NCBI GenBank assembly: GCA_017395045.1
Contig: JAFPWG010000021.1
Location: forward strand, 1 to 64,000
DNA from: Bacteroidales bacterium
GTDB taxonomy: Bacteria; Bacteroidota; Bacteroidia; Bacteroidales; UBA932
Direction of reading: 5' to 3'
DNA length: 64,000 nucleotides
Part shown: in pieces, positions 8,714 through 17,355 of the stretch
Numbering within the stretch: position 1 is the stretch's first letter
Layout: every line of letters begins with the position of its first letter
The notes under the pieces: generated by a model
What the model was told of the DNA's origin: nothing
Databases searched by the model: none
Seen by the model: only the letters and a program-made list of their open reading frames with translations
Position numbers and translations under genes: made by a program

Positions 8714-10128
8714 TACTTCTCCTCCTGAACCTCAGGCTCCTGCTTGGGGGCACCTTTCAGGTAGGACGGCAGTTCCATACCGGCCATCTTGAAGAGGTCC
8801 TCCAGCGGGGGAACGCTCTTCATCATACCGGAGATGAAGTTGGAAGTGGCAGTCTTTCCATCGGCGGAATTGCCGGTGTCCCAGACAGTTACCTTGTCAA
8901 TGTTGATGCCCTTGACGGCTTCGACCTGGGTCTTGACAAGCTCGGGCAGTTTATCGGCGACCATCATGAGGACGGCCTTGGAAGCATCGCCTTCGGCGGC
9001 TCCGACGAGCTGCTGGAAACCGGTGGCCTGCTTGGTCAGGATCTCCAGGATACCGCGGGCCTGCGCGTCCATCTTGGCGTAGATGGCGTCGGCCTCACCC
9101 TTCGCCTTGCGGCGGATCTGCTCGGCCTCTGCCTCGGCGTCGATGATGGCTTTTTCCTTCTCGATCTGGGCGGGGACCACGATGTTGGCTTTCCGGGTGG
9201 CTTCTTCCCGGTCGGCACGGGCAAGTTCCGCATCGCGCTCGGACTTGTAGGCCTCCTCGAGGGCCTTCGCGGCCTGGACCTTTTCGGCGGCGACGGCCAC
9301 GCGGGCGGCCTCGGCCTCCTTCTCGCGCCGGGCGGCGTCGGAGTTGGCGATGGTGATCTTGGACTGGTTCTCACCCTCGACGGCGATGGCGTTGGCCTCG
9401 GCGGTCTTGATACGGGTGTCCCGGGTGGTCTCGGCGATCCGGATGTCCTTGTCCCGGTCGGCCTCGGCCTTACCGATTTCACCGAAGCGGTTCTGCTCGG
9501 CCACGGACTTCTTCGCGTCGTTGATGGCCTTTGCGGCGGCTTCCTTACCCAGGGCGTCGATATAGCCGGACTCGTCGCGGATATCGGTGACGTTCACGTT
9601 GATGAGCTTCAGGCCGATCTTGCGGAGTTCCGCCTCCACGTTCTGGCTGACGGCGGCGAGGAACTTGTCGCGGTCGGCGTTGATTTCCTCGATATCCATC
9701 GTCGCGATCACGAGACGGAGCTGACCGAAGAGGATATCGGTGGCGATGTTCTGGATGCTGTCGATGGAGAGGCCCAGCAGGCGCTCGGCCGCATTGGTCA
9801 TCACGTCCGGCTCGGTGGAGATACCCACGGTGAAGCGGCAGGGAACGTCCACGCGGATGTTCTGCTTGGACAGGGCGTTGGTGAGGTTGCACTCGATGGA
9901 GATGGGCTTGAGGTCCAGGAAGGCATAATCCTGGAACACAGGCCAGATGAAGGCGGCGCCGCCGTGTACGCAGCGGGCGCTGGAGATGGAACCGGAAGCG
10001 TTCTTGCCGGTCTTACCGTAGATGACGAGGATCTTGTCGGAAGGGCAGCGGCGATAACGCCTGAGGATGGCGGCCAGGGTCACGAAGAGGACCGCCACGA
10101 TGATGATAAGAAGGGTAAACTGTTCCAT
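8713..10128 (-). CDS. Flotillin-like SPFH domain protein
   Basis: This 471-residue protein has one N-terminal membrane helix (about residues 5-22), an SPFH/band-7 domain (about 25-210), then a long Ala/Glu/Lys-rich coiled coil (about 210-350) with the AE-repeat character of flotillins such as FloT/YqiK. Its C-terminal region ends in a Glu/Pro-rich tail. Flotillins assemble into large membrane scaffolds, and the pairing with an upstream NfeD protein is a known conserved partnership. It starts 9 nt after the NfeD stop and overlaps the HTH gene by 1 nt. Confidence 0.95.
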   Translation of the reverse strand: MEQFTLLIIIVAVLFVTLAAILRRYRRCPSDKILVIYGKTGKNASGSISSARCVHGGAAFIWPVFQDYAFLDLKPISIECNLTNALSKQNIRVDVPCRFTVGISTEPDVMTNAAERLLGLSIDSIQNIATDILFGQLRLVIATMDIEEINADRDKFLAAVSQNVEAELRKIGLKLINVNVTDIRDESGYIDALGKEAAAKAINDAKKSVAEQNRFGEIGKAEADRDKDIRIAETTRDTRIKTAEANAIAVEGENQSKITIANSDAARREKEAEAARVAVAAEKVQAAKALEEAYKSERDAELARADREEATRKANIVVPAQIEKEKAIIDAEAEAEQIRRKAKGEADAIYAKMDAQARGILEILTKQATGFQQLVGAAEGDASKAVLMMVADKLPELVKTQVEAVKGINIDKVTVWDTGNSADGKTATSNFISGMMKSVPPLEDLFKMAGMELPSYLKGAPKQEPEVQEEK

Positions 10129-10137
10129 GTGCGGTTA

Positions 10138-10743
10138 TTAGATGATATAAGAATTCAGTTCTTCGACGAGAAGGGTGTTGGCGTTGATGGCCTCGACGAC
10201 CTTGATGGGCGTGCCGGTCTTGATGGCGTCGCCGTCGGTGACGGCGTTGTATTCGCGTACGGCGCCCTGGATGGTGATCTGCACCTTCCCTTCACCGGCG
10301 CGCTCGGCGGGGATGGTGAGGTAACATTTGCCCTGGCAGCCGACGGCGGCCTTGTACACGTTGATGTTGCCGCTCTGCTGCATCGTGCTGAGCCATTTGA
10401 ACAGGTACATCACCGCGGCGACGAGGCCGACGCCCACGAGGGCGGCGATAACGATGAGGAGGGCGGTGGATTTGACCTGTCCCTCCAGAAGGATGGCGGT
10501 CCAGCCGAATCCCAGGAAGAAGTTCACGAAGTTGCGGAAGGTGTACAGGTTGGATCCGCCTTCGATGTTGGAGAGGTCGGCGCCGTCCATCGACGTGTCC
10601 ACGTCCACGTCGAAGTCGGTGTCCGCATCGGCCCCCAGGAAGGTCATCACGCTCTGGATGATGAAGATAAGCGAGGCGGTCAGGGTAATGCCCCACAGGA
10701 TTTTCATGATCGGGCTCAGGTCGGCCCACCAGGTAGCAAGCAT
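10138..10743 (-). CDS. NfeD-like membrane protein, flotillin partner
   Basis: This 201-residue protein has predicted membrane helices near residues 12-32, 70-88 and 95-115. A soluble C-terminal OB-fold-like domain follows (about 130-201), with the NfeD pattern of a small beta-barrel ending in a V-E-x-x-x-N-T-L-x-V-E run. An Asp-rich segment (DADTDFDVDVDTSMDGAD) lies between the first two helices. An in-frame start at 10812 lies upstream of the promoter found at 10770-10799, so the ATG at 10743 is chosen. It is the first gene of the operon, and NfeD proteins are thought to act with SPFH proteins at the membrane. Confidence 0.9.
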   Translation of the reverse strand: MLATWWADLSPIMKILWGITLTASLIFIIQSVMTFLGADADTDFDVDVDTSMDGADLSNIEGGSNLYTFRNFVNFFLGFGWTAILLEGQVKSTALLIVIAALVGVGLVAAVMYLFKWLSTMQQSGNINVYKAAVGCQGKCYLTIPAERAGEGKVQITIQGAVREYNAVTDGDAIKTGTPIKVVEAINANTLLVEELNSYII

Positions 10744-10769
10744 ATCGTCAATAAATAAGGTTTCTGGGA

Positions 10770-10799
10770 CAAAGATAGAAAGAAAATATTGAAAAACAA
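10770..10799 (-). promoter_or_regulatory. Promoter of the NfeD-flotillin-HTH-M16 operon
   Basis: On the - strand, TTG (10799-10797), a 19-bp spacer and TATCTTTG (10777-10770) match the Bacteroidetes -33/-7 promoter. The predicted transcription start near 10765 rules out the upstream in-frame start at 10812. Confidence 0.75.
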
Positions 10800-10926
10800 T
10801 AAAAATTAACAAATTTTCAACAAATTTTCGTCATTACTCAATTTCGAGTGGACAGGATGCGGGGAGAGGTGCATGGAATGCATGTCTTTGTCAGATGGTT
10901 CATGACAAATATACGATGAAAAAGCG

Positions 10927-10934
10927 TATATTTG
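10927..10934 (+). promoter_or_regulatory. -7 promoter element (TATATTTG), 7 nt before the start codon
   Basis: TATATTTG matches TAnnTTTG. Only CAATACT separates it from the ATG at 10942, so transcription should start at or just before the A of the ATG and leave no room for a ribosome binding site. No convincing -33 box is seen. Confidence 0.6.
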
Positions 10935-10941
10935 CAATACT

Positions 10942-12129
10942 ATGGAACAGGAAAGAAGCATCGACCGGCTCGCCCGGTACCTCATCGGCGCAGGCTTTTT
11001 CGCCATCGTGGCGTTCCTCTGCTGGTATTTCAGGAGCGTGCTCATCTACATCATCGCCGCCTTCGTGGTGTCGCTGGTGGGACATCCCGTGATGAACCTG
11101 CTCCGGAGAATCCGCGTCAAGGGAAAAAGCGCCCCGGACTGGCTCCTGTCCATCCTGACGATCGTCATCATCCTGGGCCTGGCGCTTTTCGTCATCACCC
11201 AGGCGGTTCCGGTGGTCACCCGCATCGTGCGGGACGCCGCCATCCTGAACAATGCGGGGGCGGGGAACCCTCTGGATCAGGTCAATGACTGGATCATCGG
11301 CCTGTTCCCGTCGCTCGGCCCGAACTTTGACGTGATCGGCCTCCTGATGGACAAGCTCCGGGATGTGACGAACGTTTCGAACGTCACATCGCTCATCAGT
11401 TCAGTCACTTCCGTTGTTACCGGCTTTGCGGTGGGCCTGTTCTCCATTGTCTTCATCTCGTTCTTCTTCATCCGGGACGAGCATCTGTTCGGACGGATTG
11501 TCCGTGCCCTGGTCCCGGACCGGATCGAGGAGTCGGTGGGAAAGGCCATCACGGAGATCGAGAACCTGCTGTCGCGCTATTTCGTGGGCCTGCTGATCGA
11601 GATGCTGGGCGTCGCCCTGCTGGATTTCCTGGGCCTTTGGCTCATTGCGCGGCTGGGGTTCAACAATGCGGTGGGCATTGCGTTCATCGCAGGCATGCTG
11701 AACGTGATTCCATATGTGGGTCCGCTGGCGGGTGAGGTTATCGGGGTAGTACTGGCCGTGATCCTCAAGTATGGCGCCGGAGTGGGTCTGGACGTGAATA
11801 TCTGGATCTTCGCCCTGATCGTTTTCGCCATCATGATGGCGACGCAGCTGGTGGACAACTTCATTTACCAGCCCGTCATCTATTCCACGAGCATCAAGGC
11901 CAGCCCGCTGGAGATCTTCATCGTCCTCCTGGTTGTCGGACACATCGGCGGCGTGCTGGGTATCCTGGTGGCCATCCCGGCCTACACCGTGGTCCGTGTC
12001 ATCGCCAGCCGGTTCTTCTACCATCTGAAACCGGTAAGAAGACTGATTCCGGACCTCGATGTGAACGAGGCCCGGAATCCACTCCGTAATCGCCGCTGGC
12101 GGAAACCTAAAAACGGTCCATCAGCGTAA
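10942..12129 (+). CDS. AI-2E family (UPF0118) transporter
   Basis: This 395-residue protein has the family arrangement. Two N-terminal helices (about 12-30 and 33-50) and a third near 73-92 are followed by a soluble segment (about 93-155). The C-terminal cluster of helices from about 160 includes the conserved FFIRDE and NVIPYVGP motifs. The family includes TqsA-type autoinducer-2 exporters and Na+/H+ antiporters, so the substrate is open. No downstream Met is near enough to be a better start. Its 3' end overlaps the 3' end of adk by 23 bp in convergent orientation. Confidence 0.92.
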   Translation: MEQERSIDRLARYLIGAGFFAIVAFLCWYFRSVLIYIIAAFVVSLVGHPVMNLLRRIRVKGKSAPDWLLSILTIVIILGLALFVITQAVPVVTRIVRDAAILNNAGAGNPLDQVNDWIIGLFPSLGPNFDVIGLLMDKLRDVTNVSNVTSLISSVTSVVTGFAVGLFSIVFISFFFIRDEHLFGRIVRALVPDRIEESVGKAITEIENLLSRYFVGLLIEMLGVALLDFLGLWLIARLGFNNAVGIAFIAGMLNVIPYVGPLAGEVIGVVLAVILKYGAGVGLDVNIWIFALIVFAIMMATQLVDNFIYQPVIYSTSIKASPLEIFIVLLVVGHIGGVLGILVAIPAYTVVRVIASRFFYHLKPVRRLIPDLDVNEARNPLRNRRWRKPKNGPSA

Positions 12130-12679
12130 AGATCCTTTCGCGGACCTCATCGATGGTGCCGATGCCGTCGATTTCGTGATACCGGCCGGATCCCTTGTAA
12201 AAGTCCACGAGGGGTTCGGTCTTTTCGTGATAGGTGCGGATGCGGTTTTCCACGACCTCCGGACGGGCGTCGTCGGCCCGGCCCTCGATGGTGGCGCGGT
12301 GCGCGATCCGCTCGTGGATCATCCGGTCGGGAATCATGATGGAGACGACCGCGGTCACCGCCTCGCCGTCCTTTTCGAGCATGGCGTCCAGGGCTTCTGC
12401 CTGGGCGATCGTGCGCGGAAAACCGTCCAGCAGGAAGCCGTCCACGCCTTCCGTGCCCTTGAAACGGGCTTCGATCATCCCTTCCACGACTTCGTCGGGG
12501 ACCAGGGAACCGGCCTCGATCAAGGCTTTCGCCTGGAGGCCGAGGGGCGTTCCGGCCGCGATTTCGCTGCGGAGGAGCTCTCCGGTGGAGAGGTGGCAGA
12601 GGTTGTGCTTTTCGACCATGGCGTTGGCCTGGGTGCCTTTTCCGGCGCCCGGAGGCCCGAAGAGGATGTAGTATTTCAT
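12107..12679 (-). CDS. adk: Adenylate kinase
   Basis: This 190-residue enzyme catalyses ATP + AMP to 2 ADP in the cytoplasm. It has the P-loop GPPGAGKGTQ (residues 8-17), the AMP site LSTGELLRSE and DGFPRT. The short LID region (IAHRATIEGRADDARPEVV) lacks the zinc-binding Cys cluster, so it is the short-LID form common in the phylum. The ATG at 12679 lies 1 nt after the hpt stop. The longer frame upstream only reads hpt out of frame. Its 3' end overlaps the AI-2E gene. Confidence 0.98.
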   Translation of the reverse strand: MKYYILFGPPGAGKGTQANAMVEKHNLCHLSTGELLRSEIAAGTPLGLQAKALIEAGSLVPDEVVEGMIEARFKGTEGVDGFLLDGFPRTIAQAEALDAMLEKDGEAVTAVVSIMIPDRMIHERIAHRATIEGRADDARPEVVENRIRTYHEKTEPLVDFYKGSGRYHEIDGIGTIDEVRERIFTLMDRF

Positions 12680-12680
12680 A

Positions 12681-13226
12681 TTATTGGTCCAAAACGTAGA
12701 TATCCTTGTAATTGCGTCCGAGGCTGTCGTAATCCAGTCCGTACCCGACGATGAACTCGTTGGGAATGTCCAGGCCCACGTAGTCCAGCTTGATGTCCTT
12801 GTTGTACATCTCCGGCTTGAGGAGCAGCGTGCACACCTTGACGGTCGCGGCACCCCGGTCATAGAGGATCTTGACAAGGGCTTCGATGGTTCTGCCCGTG
12901 TCCACGATGTCTTCCACGATGATGACGTCCTTGCCGGTGACGTCGCCGGTGAGGCCCATGTCCTGCCGGATCTGGCCGGTGGAGGACGTTCCCTGGTAGG
13001 AGGAGAGCTTGATGGACATCAGGTCGATGTCGAAGTCCAGGCGCTTCATCAGTCCGGCCGTGAAGAGGATGGACCCGTTCAGGACGCACAGGAGAACGGG
13101 GACCTTCGGGCTGTCGTGAAAGTCGGCGTTGATCTTTTCCGCAACGGCGTCGACGGCCGCTTCGATCCGTTCGTTGGGGATGAACGGTTTGAAAACTTTG
13201 TCGTGGAGTTTGAGTTTCTTGTCCAT
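12681..13226 (-). CDS. hpt: Hypoxanthine phosphoribosyltransferase
   Basis: This 181-residue enzyme converts hypoxanthine or guanine plus PRPP into IMP or GMP for purine salvage. The PRPP-binding motif VIIVEDIVDTGRT, the flexible-loop region SSYQGTSSTG and the C-terminal purine-contact region VGLDIPNEFIVGYGLDY are all present. The ATG at 13226 follows a -7 promoter element by 18 nt. It is followed after 1 nt by adk, so two nucleotide-metabolism genes share a transcript. Confidence 0.97.
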   Translation of the reverse strand: MDKKLKLHDKVFKPFIPNERIEAAVDAVAEKINADFHDSPKVPVLLCVLNGSILFTAGLMKRLDFDIDLMSIKLSSYQGTSSTGQIRQDMGLTGDVTGKDVIIVEDIVDTGRTIEALVKILYDRGAATVKVCTLLLKPEMYNKDIKLDYVGLDIPNEFIVGYGLDYDSLGRNYKDIYVLDQ

Positions 13227-13244
13227 AGGAAGTGCTTTGTCTTA

Positions 13245-13252
13245 CAAAAATA
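13245..13252 (-). promoter_or_regulatory. -7 promoter element for hpt-adk
   Basis: TATTTTTG on the - strand matches TAnnTTTG, 18 nt upstream of the hpt ATG. The upstream DNA is A/T-rich but lacks a TTTG at the right spacing. Confidence 0.55.
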
Positions 13253-13349
13253 GTAAGAAAAACAAAAAAAATCATCGAAAACATTTATTTTGACGTGAAA
13301 CAACGGGCCGACGGTTCCGAACCCCGGAAGGAATCCGTATTTTGCCCGC

Positions 13350-14942
13350 ATGAAATGGAGATTCGTGCTGTGGATGATGCTGGCGGCGGTTCCGGCGGCC
13401 GCCCAGACGGAAGAGGCTGTACGGGCAGCCCTGTACCTTACGGGAGCCGATTCGCCGGAGGAACTGGACGACCGCCTGCTGGAGGAACTGGAAGCGCTTC
13501 AGGGGCGCCCTCTCGCCATTAACCGTGCTTCCCGTGCCCGCCTTTTGGAAAGCGTGCTTCTGACACCTTATCAAGTGGCGGCGCTGGAGGAGTACAGGTC
13601 GGTTTCTGGAGACGTACTCTCATTCCCGGAACTGGAACTGGTGGATGGATTTGGAAAGGAGGCGGTCGCCGCGCTCCGGCCATTCCTGTCGCTGGACTCG
13701 GCGCATCTGCCCGGAGAAGCCGTACGTGATACGGTCATCTACCGGCATTCAGCCGTGTTTCGGGCCACTCAGAAGGATGTCGGCGGTAAATACCGTCTCT
13801 CGGCCGGCCGTTTCGAAGGCGCCGGTGCCTGGAGAGGGGAGTCCGGCACGTTCTACGCCCTTTGGAGGACCCGGCATGGGAAGGTCCTGGCGGGGAATTA
13901 CAACGTTCGCTACGGCCAGGGACTGGCCTTTTGGAGCGCCTTCCAACTCGCGGGATTATCTACCCTCGAGGCCTTTTCCAAGAGAGGGAATGGCATAACG
14001 CCTTCCTGGTCGTTCAGCGATGCCGGAACCTTGCGCGGGGCTTCCTGGGATGCGACTTTCGGTCCGGTGCAGACTGCGCTTTTCTGTGCCGTGGACGGAA
14101 CCGTGGGGGCGCACGTGGGCTGGTTGGGTCGATATGGGCACGTGGGACTGACTTCTACGAGAGATCGCGTTTCCGTTGAGGGGAAGTACGGAATCCGCAG
14201 CGTGGATTTCTTCGGGGAGGCGGCGTGGAAGTACGGGAAAGCCGTTTCCGGTCTGGGCGGGCTTCAGTTCCCGCTGGGCGACCGGTTCCGGGGGGCAGTC
14301 CAGGTCCGGGGCATCCCCAGCGCATATTCCGGCCGGAAATACGGCGAGTATGCCGTGGCAGCCGGCCTGCGTTTCCGTTCCGACGACCGGAACCGGACGG
14401 TATCCCTGACCGTGGACACGGCCCTGCTTCCCATCCCGCAGCAGGATCCCCGCAGGATGCAGGTGAAGTCGGTAGGGACTGTCTCGTGGACTTTTGCGGA
14501 GCGGTGGCTTTGGAATCCCAGGATCCATCTCCGGTGGCGGAACTACGAGGAGGCGAGAACCGATATCCGGTCGGACCTTTCATGGACTTCCGGTTCGTGG
14601 ACCGTGAAGAACCGGATCAATGCCCTCGTCTCCGGAGGCTGGGGTTGGCTTGCTTATCTGGAAGGGGGATGGAAGCCACCGGGCGGGAGCGCGTGGGTCC
14701 GGGCGGTAGCATTCCATACGCCTTCCTGGCAGACACGTATCTACTGCTACGAGCATGATGCCCCGGGAAACTTCACAGTGCCGGCTCTGTACGGAACCGG
14801 CATCTCCGTGTCGGCCTGCGGCGGATGGAAGAGACGCTGGAAACGGCTGAATATCAAGCTATACCTTCGCGGTTCGTATCTTTTTAAAATAGATAAGCCC
14901 GGACAGGCCGGGCTTAAGGTGCAACTGATGGTGGACCGTTAG
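13350..14942 (+). CDS. Exported helix-hairpin-helix protein with a beta-rich C-terminal region
   Basis: This 530-residue protein has a signal peptide (cleavage after AAAQ near residue 19). Two short ComEA-like helix-hairpin-helix units follow (about residues 53-125, with AINRASRARLLESVLLTPYQ and the LVDGFGKEAVAAL hairpin). The remaining ~400 residues are rich in alternating aromatic/polar strands, suggesting a beta-barrel or beta-solenoid. Proteins of this design are widespread and uncharacterised in Bacteroidetes. A DNA-uptake role is suggested only by the hairpin domain. A TATTTTG box 5 nt before the ATG may be a promoter one base short of consensus. The 3' end overlaps the transglycosylase gene by 4 bp. 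Confidence 0.85.
   Translation: MKWRFVLWMMLAAVPAAAQTEEAVRAALYLTGADSPEELDDRLLEELEALQGRPLAINRASRARLLESVLLTPYQVAALEEYRSVSGDVLSFPELELVDGFGKEAVAALRPFLSLDSAHLPGEAVRDTVIYRHSAVFRATQKDVGGKYRLSAGRFEGAGAWRGESGTFYALWRTRHGKVLAGNYNVRYGQGLAFWSAFQLAGLSTLEAFSKRGNGITPSWSFSDAGTLRGASWDATFGPVQTALFCAVDGTVGAHVGWLGRYGHVGLTSTRDRVSVEGKYGIRSVDFFGEAAWKYGKAVSGLGGLQFPLGDRFRGAVQVRGIPSAYSGRKYGEYAVAAGLRFRSDDRNRTVSLTVDTALLPIPQQDPRRMQVKSVGTVSWTFAERWLWNPRIHLRWRNYEEARTDIRSDLSWTSGSWTVKNRINALVSGGWGWLAYLEGGWKPPGGSAWVRAVAFHTPSWQTRIYCYEHDAPGNFTVPALYGTGISVSACGGWKRRWKRLNIKLYLRGSYLFKIDKPGQAGLKVQLMVDR
14894..14916 (-). terminator. Hairpin inside the convergent gene, probable terminator for the par/mltD operon
   Basis: TAAGCCCGG (14894-14902) and CCGGGCTTA (14908-14916) are perfect complements around a 5-nt loop. 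On the - strand the stem is followed by TCTATTTT. The hairpin lies within the last 50 bp of the + strand helix-hairpin-helix gene and just beyond the transglycosylase stop. Confidence 0.55.
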
Positions 14943-16432
14943 CGCCTGCCCACTTTCAAGCGCTGGCCTTCGCGGATCCTGTCGCTCCGGAGGTTGTTCC
15001 ACTTCTTGAGGTTCGAGATGGTGGTGCGGTTCCGGCTGGCGATCTTTCCGAGGTTGTCGCCCCGGCGAACCTTGTAATAGACCCACTGGCCGTTGCCGGA
15101 GCGGGGTGCCGGGGAAGCGGTGGGACGGGAGGCGGCCCGCCCGTCCTCGATGGAACCGGAGAACATCTGGTCCGCCTTGTAGCGGTAGATGGAATCCTGC
15201 TGGTCCAGGAAGGCGTTGCTGTAGTTGAACGGAAGGCGGAGCACCTGCTCGCCGGAAGCGCCCGGGACGATGTCCTTGTAGTACTGCGGATTCAGGTCGC
15301 GCAGGTCGTCGATCGGGATACCCAGCACTTCGCTGATCTGGCGGAAGTGGACGTTCCGCTTCACCATGAAGGTGTCCACGTGGACGGGAATCTGGACGGG
15401 AGTGGCCTCTAGACCATATTCTTTGGCATAGTTGATGGCGTACATCGCACCGACCATCGCGGGAACGTAGCCGCGGGTCTCGCGGGGAAGGTACGGATAG
15501 ATGGACCAGAAATCGCGCCGTCCGCTGCGCTTGATGGCCTTGTTCACGTTGCCGGAGCCGCAGTTGTAGGAGGAGATGGCGAGGCTCCAGTCGCCGAAAA
15601 TACGGTAGGCGTCCCGCAGGTAGCGTGCGGCCGCATCGACCGAGGCCACCGGGTCCATCCGCTCATCGACGTAGGAGTCGATCTTGAGGCCGTAGTTCCG
15701 GGCCGTGGCGTGCATGAACTGCCACATTCCCGTTGCGCCGACGCGGGACACCGCCACCGGATTCAGGGCCGATTCGATGATGGCCATGTACTTGAGTTCC
15801 AGCGGCAGGCCGTACTTGCGGAAGGCCTCCTCGAAGATGGGCATGTAATACTGGGCGAGTCCCAGCATCTGTCCCATCTTGGTGGGCATTTTCTCCGCAT
15901 AGAGGACCATGTAGTTCTTCACGGTCTCGTTGTAGGGGAGCCGGATGAAGGAATTCATCCGCTCGAGACGCTCGATGAGCACCCTGTCCGGGACTTCGGA
16001 AGTGAAATGGACGCTGTCCATGTTGTACTGGTCACCCTGGGGATTGTCCCGGGTCTGGCGGTGCAGGTACCAGATGCTCAGGAGGCTGTCGGTAATCTCG
16101 TCGGTATAAAGGCGGGGCTCGAAGGCTTCCTCCTCTTCATAGGCGAATCCATCCCCTTCGCCTTCGCCAGGCGTGTCGAAATAGTCGGCGACCAGGCCAG
16201 CCGCCTCCTTGTTCTCATCTTCCCGGTACATCTCCACGAGGGCCTTGCGGAGGCTGTCCCGTTCGTTGATGTCGTTGCGGAGCCATTCGATTTCCTGCTG
16301 GAGGGCTTCCAGGCGCTGGCGGAGCTGCTCGTTCTCGTGCTCAAGCTGTTTGCGGTTCTTCAGGGGAAGGCCGGCGCCCGCCTGAAGCGGAAGGATCAGC
16401 AGGGCCGCGCCTATGAGGAGTAACTTCTTCAT
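14939..16432 (-). CDS. mltD: MltD-like lytic transglycosylase with LysM domain
   Basis: This 497-residue exported enzyme cleaves peptidoglycan glycan strands. It has a signal peptide (residues 1-20), a Glu/Leu/Arg coiled coil (about 25-70) and an acidic linker. The SLT domain contains the catalytic Glu in IIESALNP, followed by GATGMWQFM and SYNCGSGNVNKA. A degenerate LysM-like segment follows, then a clear C-terminal LysM (YYKVRRGDNLGKIASRN). The ATG at 16432 gives the clean signal peptide; a start at 16447 would add five residues. It is the last gene of the parA-parB-DUF5683-mltD run. Confidence 0.93.
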   Translation of the reverse strand: MKKLLLIGAALLILPLQAGAGLPLKNRKQLEHENEQLRQRLEALQQEIEWLRNDINERDSLRKALVEMYREDENKEAAGLVADYFDTPGEGEGDGFAYEEEEAFEPRLYTDEITDSLLSIWYLHRQTRDNPQGDQYNMDSVHFTSEVPDRVLIERLERMNSFIRLPYNETVKNYMVLYAEKMPTKMGQMLGLAQYYMPIFEEAFRKYGLPLELKYMAIIESALNPVAVSRVGATGMWQFMHATARNYGLKIDSYVDERMDPVASVDAAARYLRDAYRIFGDWSLAISSYNCGSGNVNKAIKRSGRRDFWSIYPYLPRETRGYVPAMVGAMYAINYAKEYGLEATPVQIPVHVDTFMVKRNVHFRQISEVLGIPIDDLRDLNPQYYKDIVPGASGEQVLRLPFNYSNAFLDQQDSIYRYKADQMFSGSIEDGRAASRPTASPAPRSGNGQWVYYKVRRGDNLGKIASRNRTTISNLKKWNNLRSDRIREGQRLKVGRR

Positions 16433-16450
16433 CCTTAATATACACACTGG

Positions 16451-17350
16451 CTAAAAATTCAAGGTAAGCCCGACGCCCAGGGAAGGGGCTTGGGCATAGT
16501 TCGGCGTAATGACCGTGGGTTCCACCCGCAGGGAGATGTCGTCGTCGATCTCGAAGTCCTGCATGTAGGCGAACACGTTCGCGTCCACGATCTGGACCAC
16601 ATAGAAGAGGGCGATCGACAGGATGGAGTAATCCCGGTAGCGGCGGAAGATGTCTCTGTAGTACAGGGCGTTCTCCGCGGACACGGGCGGTTTTTCCACC
16701 GTAGGGTCTTCGCTGGTGGCCTGGTCGTATATCCACTTGTAGCGCTCATAGTTGCGCCGGTTGTTCGTGTAGTAATAGACGCCGCCGGCGATGGCCCCCC
16801 AGTAGATGGGAATCTTCCAGTACTCACCGTTGTAGATCTGTCCGAGGCCGGGGAACAGGATGGAATAGACCGTCGCCTTGCCCGGGTCGGGATGCCGGTT
16901 GGTCTTGAAGCCGGCGGTGCCGTCCACGAGGGAGGCCCACCACATCAGGCCGGCCCCGACGTAGGAAAGGGTGCTGAGTGTCTTGTACTTGTCTTCCCCC
17001 GTATCCTTGTACTGCTTCCCGTAGTGAATGCCCAGACCTACGCCTGTACCGATGCCTCCGTACACGATGGGAAGCTTCCAGTACTGGCGGTTGTAGATCT
17101 GCATTCCGCCCACGAATATGGTAGAGCCCATGAACAGGTTCTGCACCTGTCCGGGACGCTTGTGGGCGAGACTGCCGAAGTACTGGCGGAAGCTGAATAG
17201 CTGCGAACTGTCGGGCGCCTCTGTCTGCGTGCTGTCCGAATAGTTCTGGGAGAAAGCGTCCCGCTTGAACTGGTCGTCCCGGGCCTGGCCGTACAGGACG
17301 GCAGGCAGCAGCAGGCAGACGGCGAGGAGGACGGTAAACCGGAACTTCAT
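16451..17350 (-). CDS. DUF5683 membrane protein
   Basis: This 299-residue protein has a signal peptide (MKFRFTVLLAVCLLLP, cleavage near GQA) and several hydrophobic segments, including one with FPGLGQIYNGEYWKIPIYWG. Gly/Tyr/Trp-rich repeats of the form IYNxxYWKxPIxxGxxxxG occur twice (about residues 86-105 and 180-200), a pattern I associate with the DUF5683 family. Position between parB and a LysM transglycosylase is a recurring order in Bacteroidetes. Molecular function is not known. The start is 5 nt after the parB stop and mltD follows after 18 nt. Confidence 0.85.
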   Translation of the reverse strand: MKFRFTVLLAVCLLLPAVLYGQARDDQFKRDAFSQNYSDSTQTEAPDSSQLFSFRQYFGSLAHKRPGQVQNLFMGSTIFVGGMQIYNRQYWKLPIVYGGIGTGVGLGIHYGKQYKDTGEDKYKTLSTLSYVGAGLMWWASLVDGTAGFKTNRHPDPGKATVYSILFPGLGQIYNGEYWKIPIYWGAIAGGVYYYTNNRRNYERYKWIYDQATSEDPTVEKPPVSAENALYYRDIFRRYRDYSILSIALFYVVQIVDANVFAYMQDFEIDDDISLRVEPTVITPNYAQAPSLGVGLTLNF

Positions 17351-17355
17351 ACGGC

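Noticed and set aside
10744-10812. Longer NfeD start (MLIFIVFQ)
   Set aside because: The operon promoter with correct -33/-7 spacing lies inside this stretch, so it would not be transcribed from that promoter.
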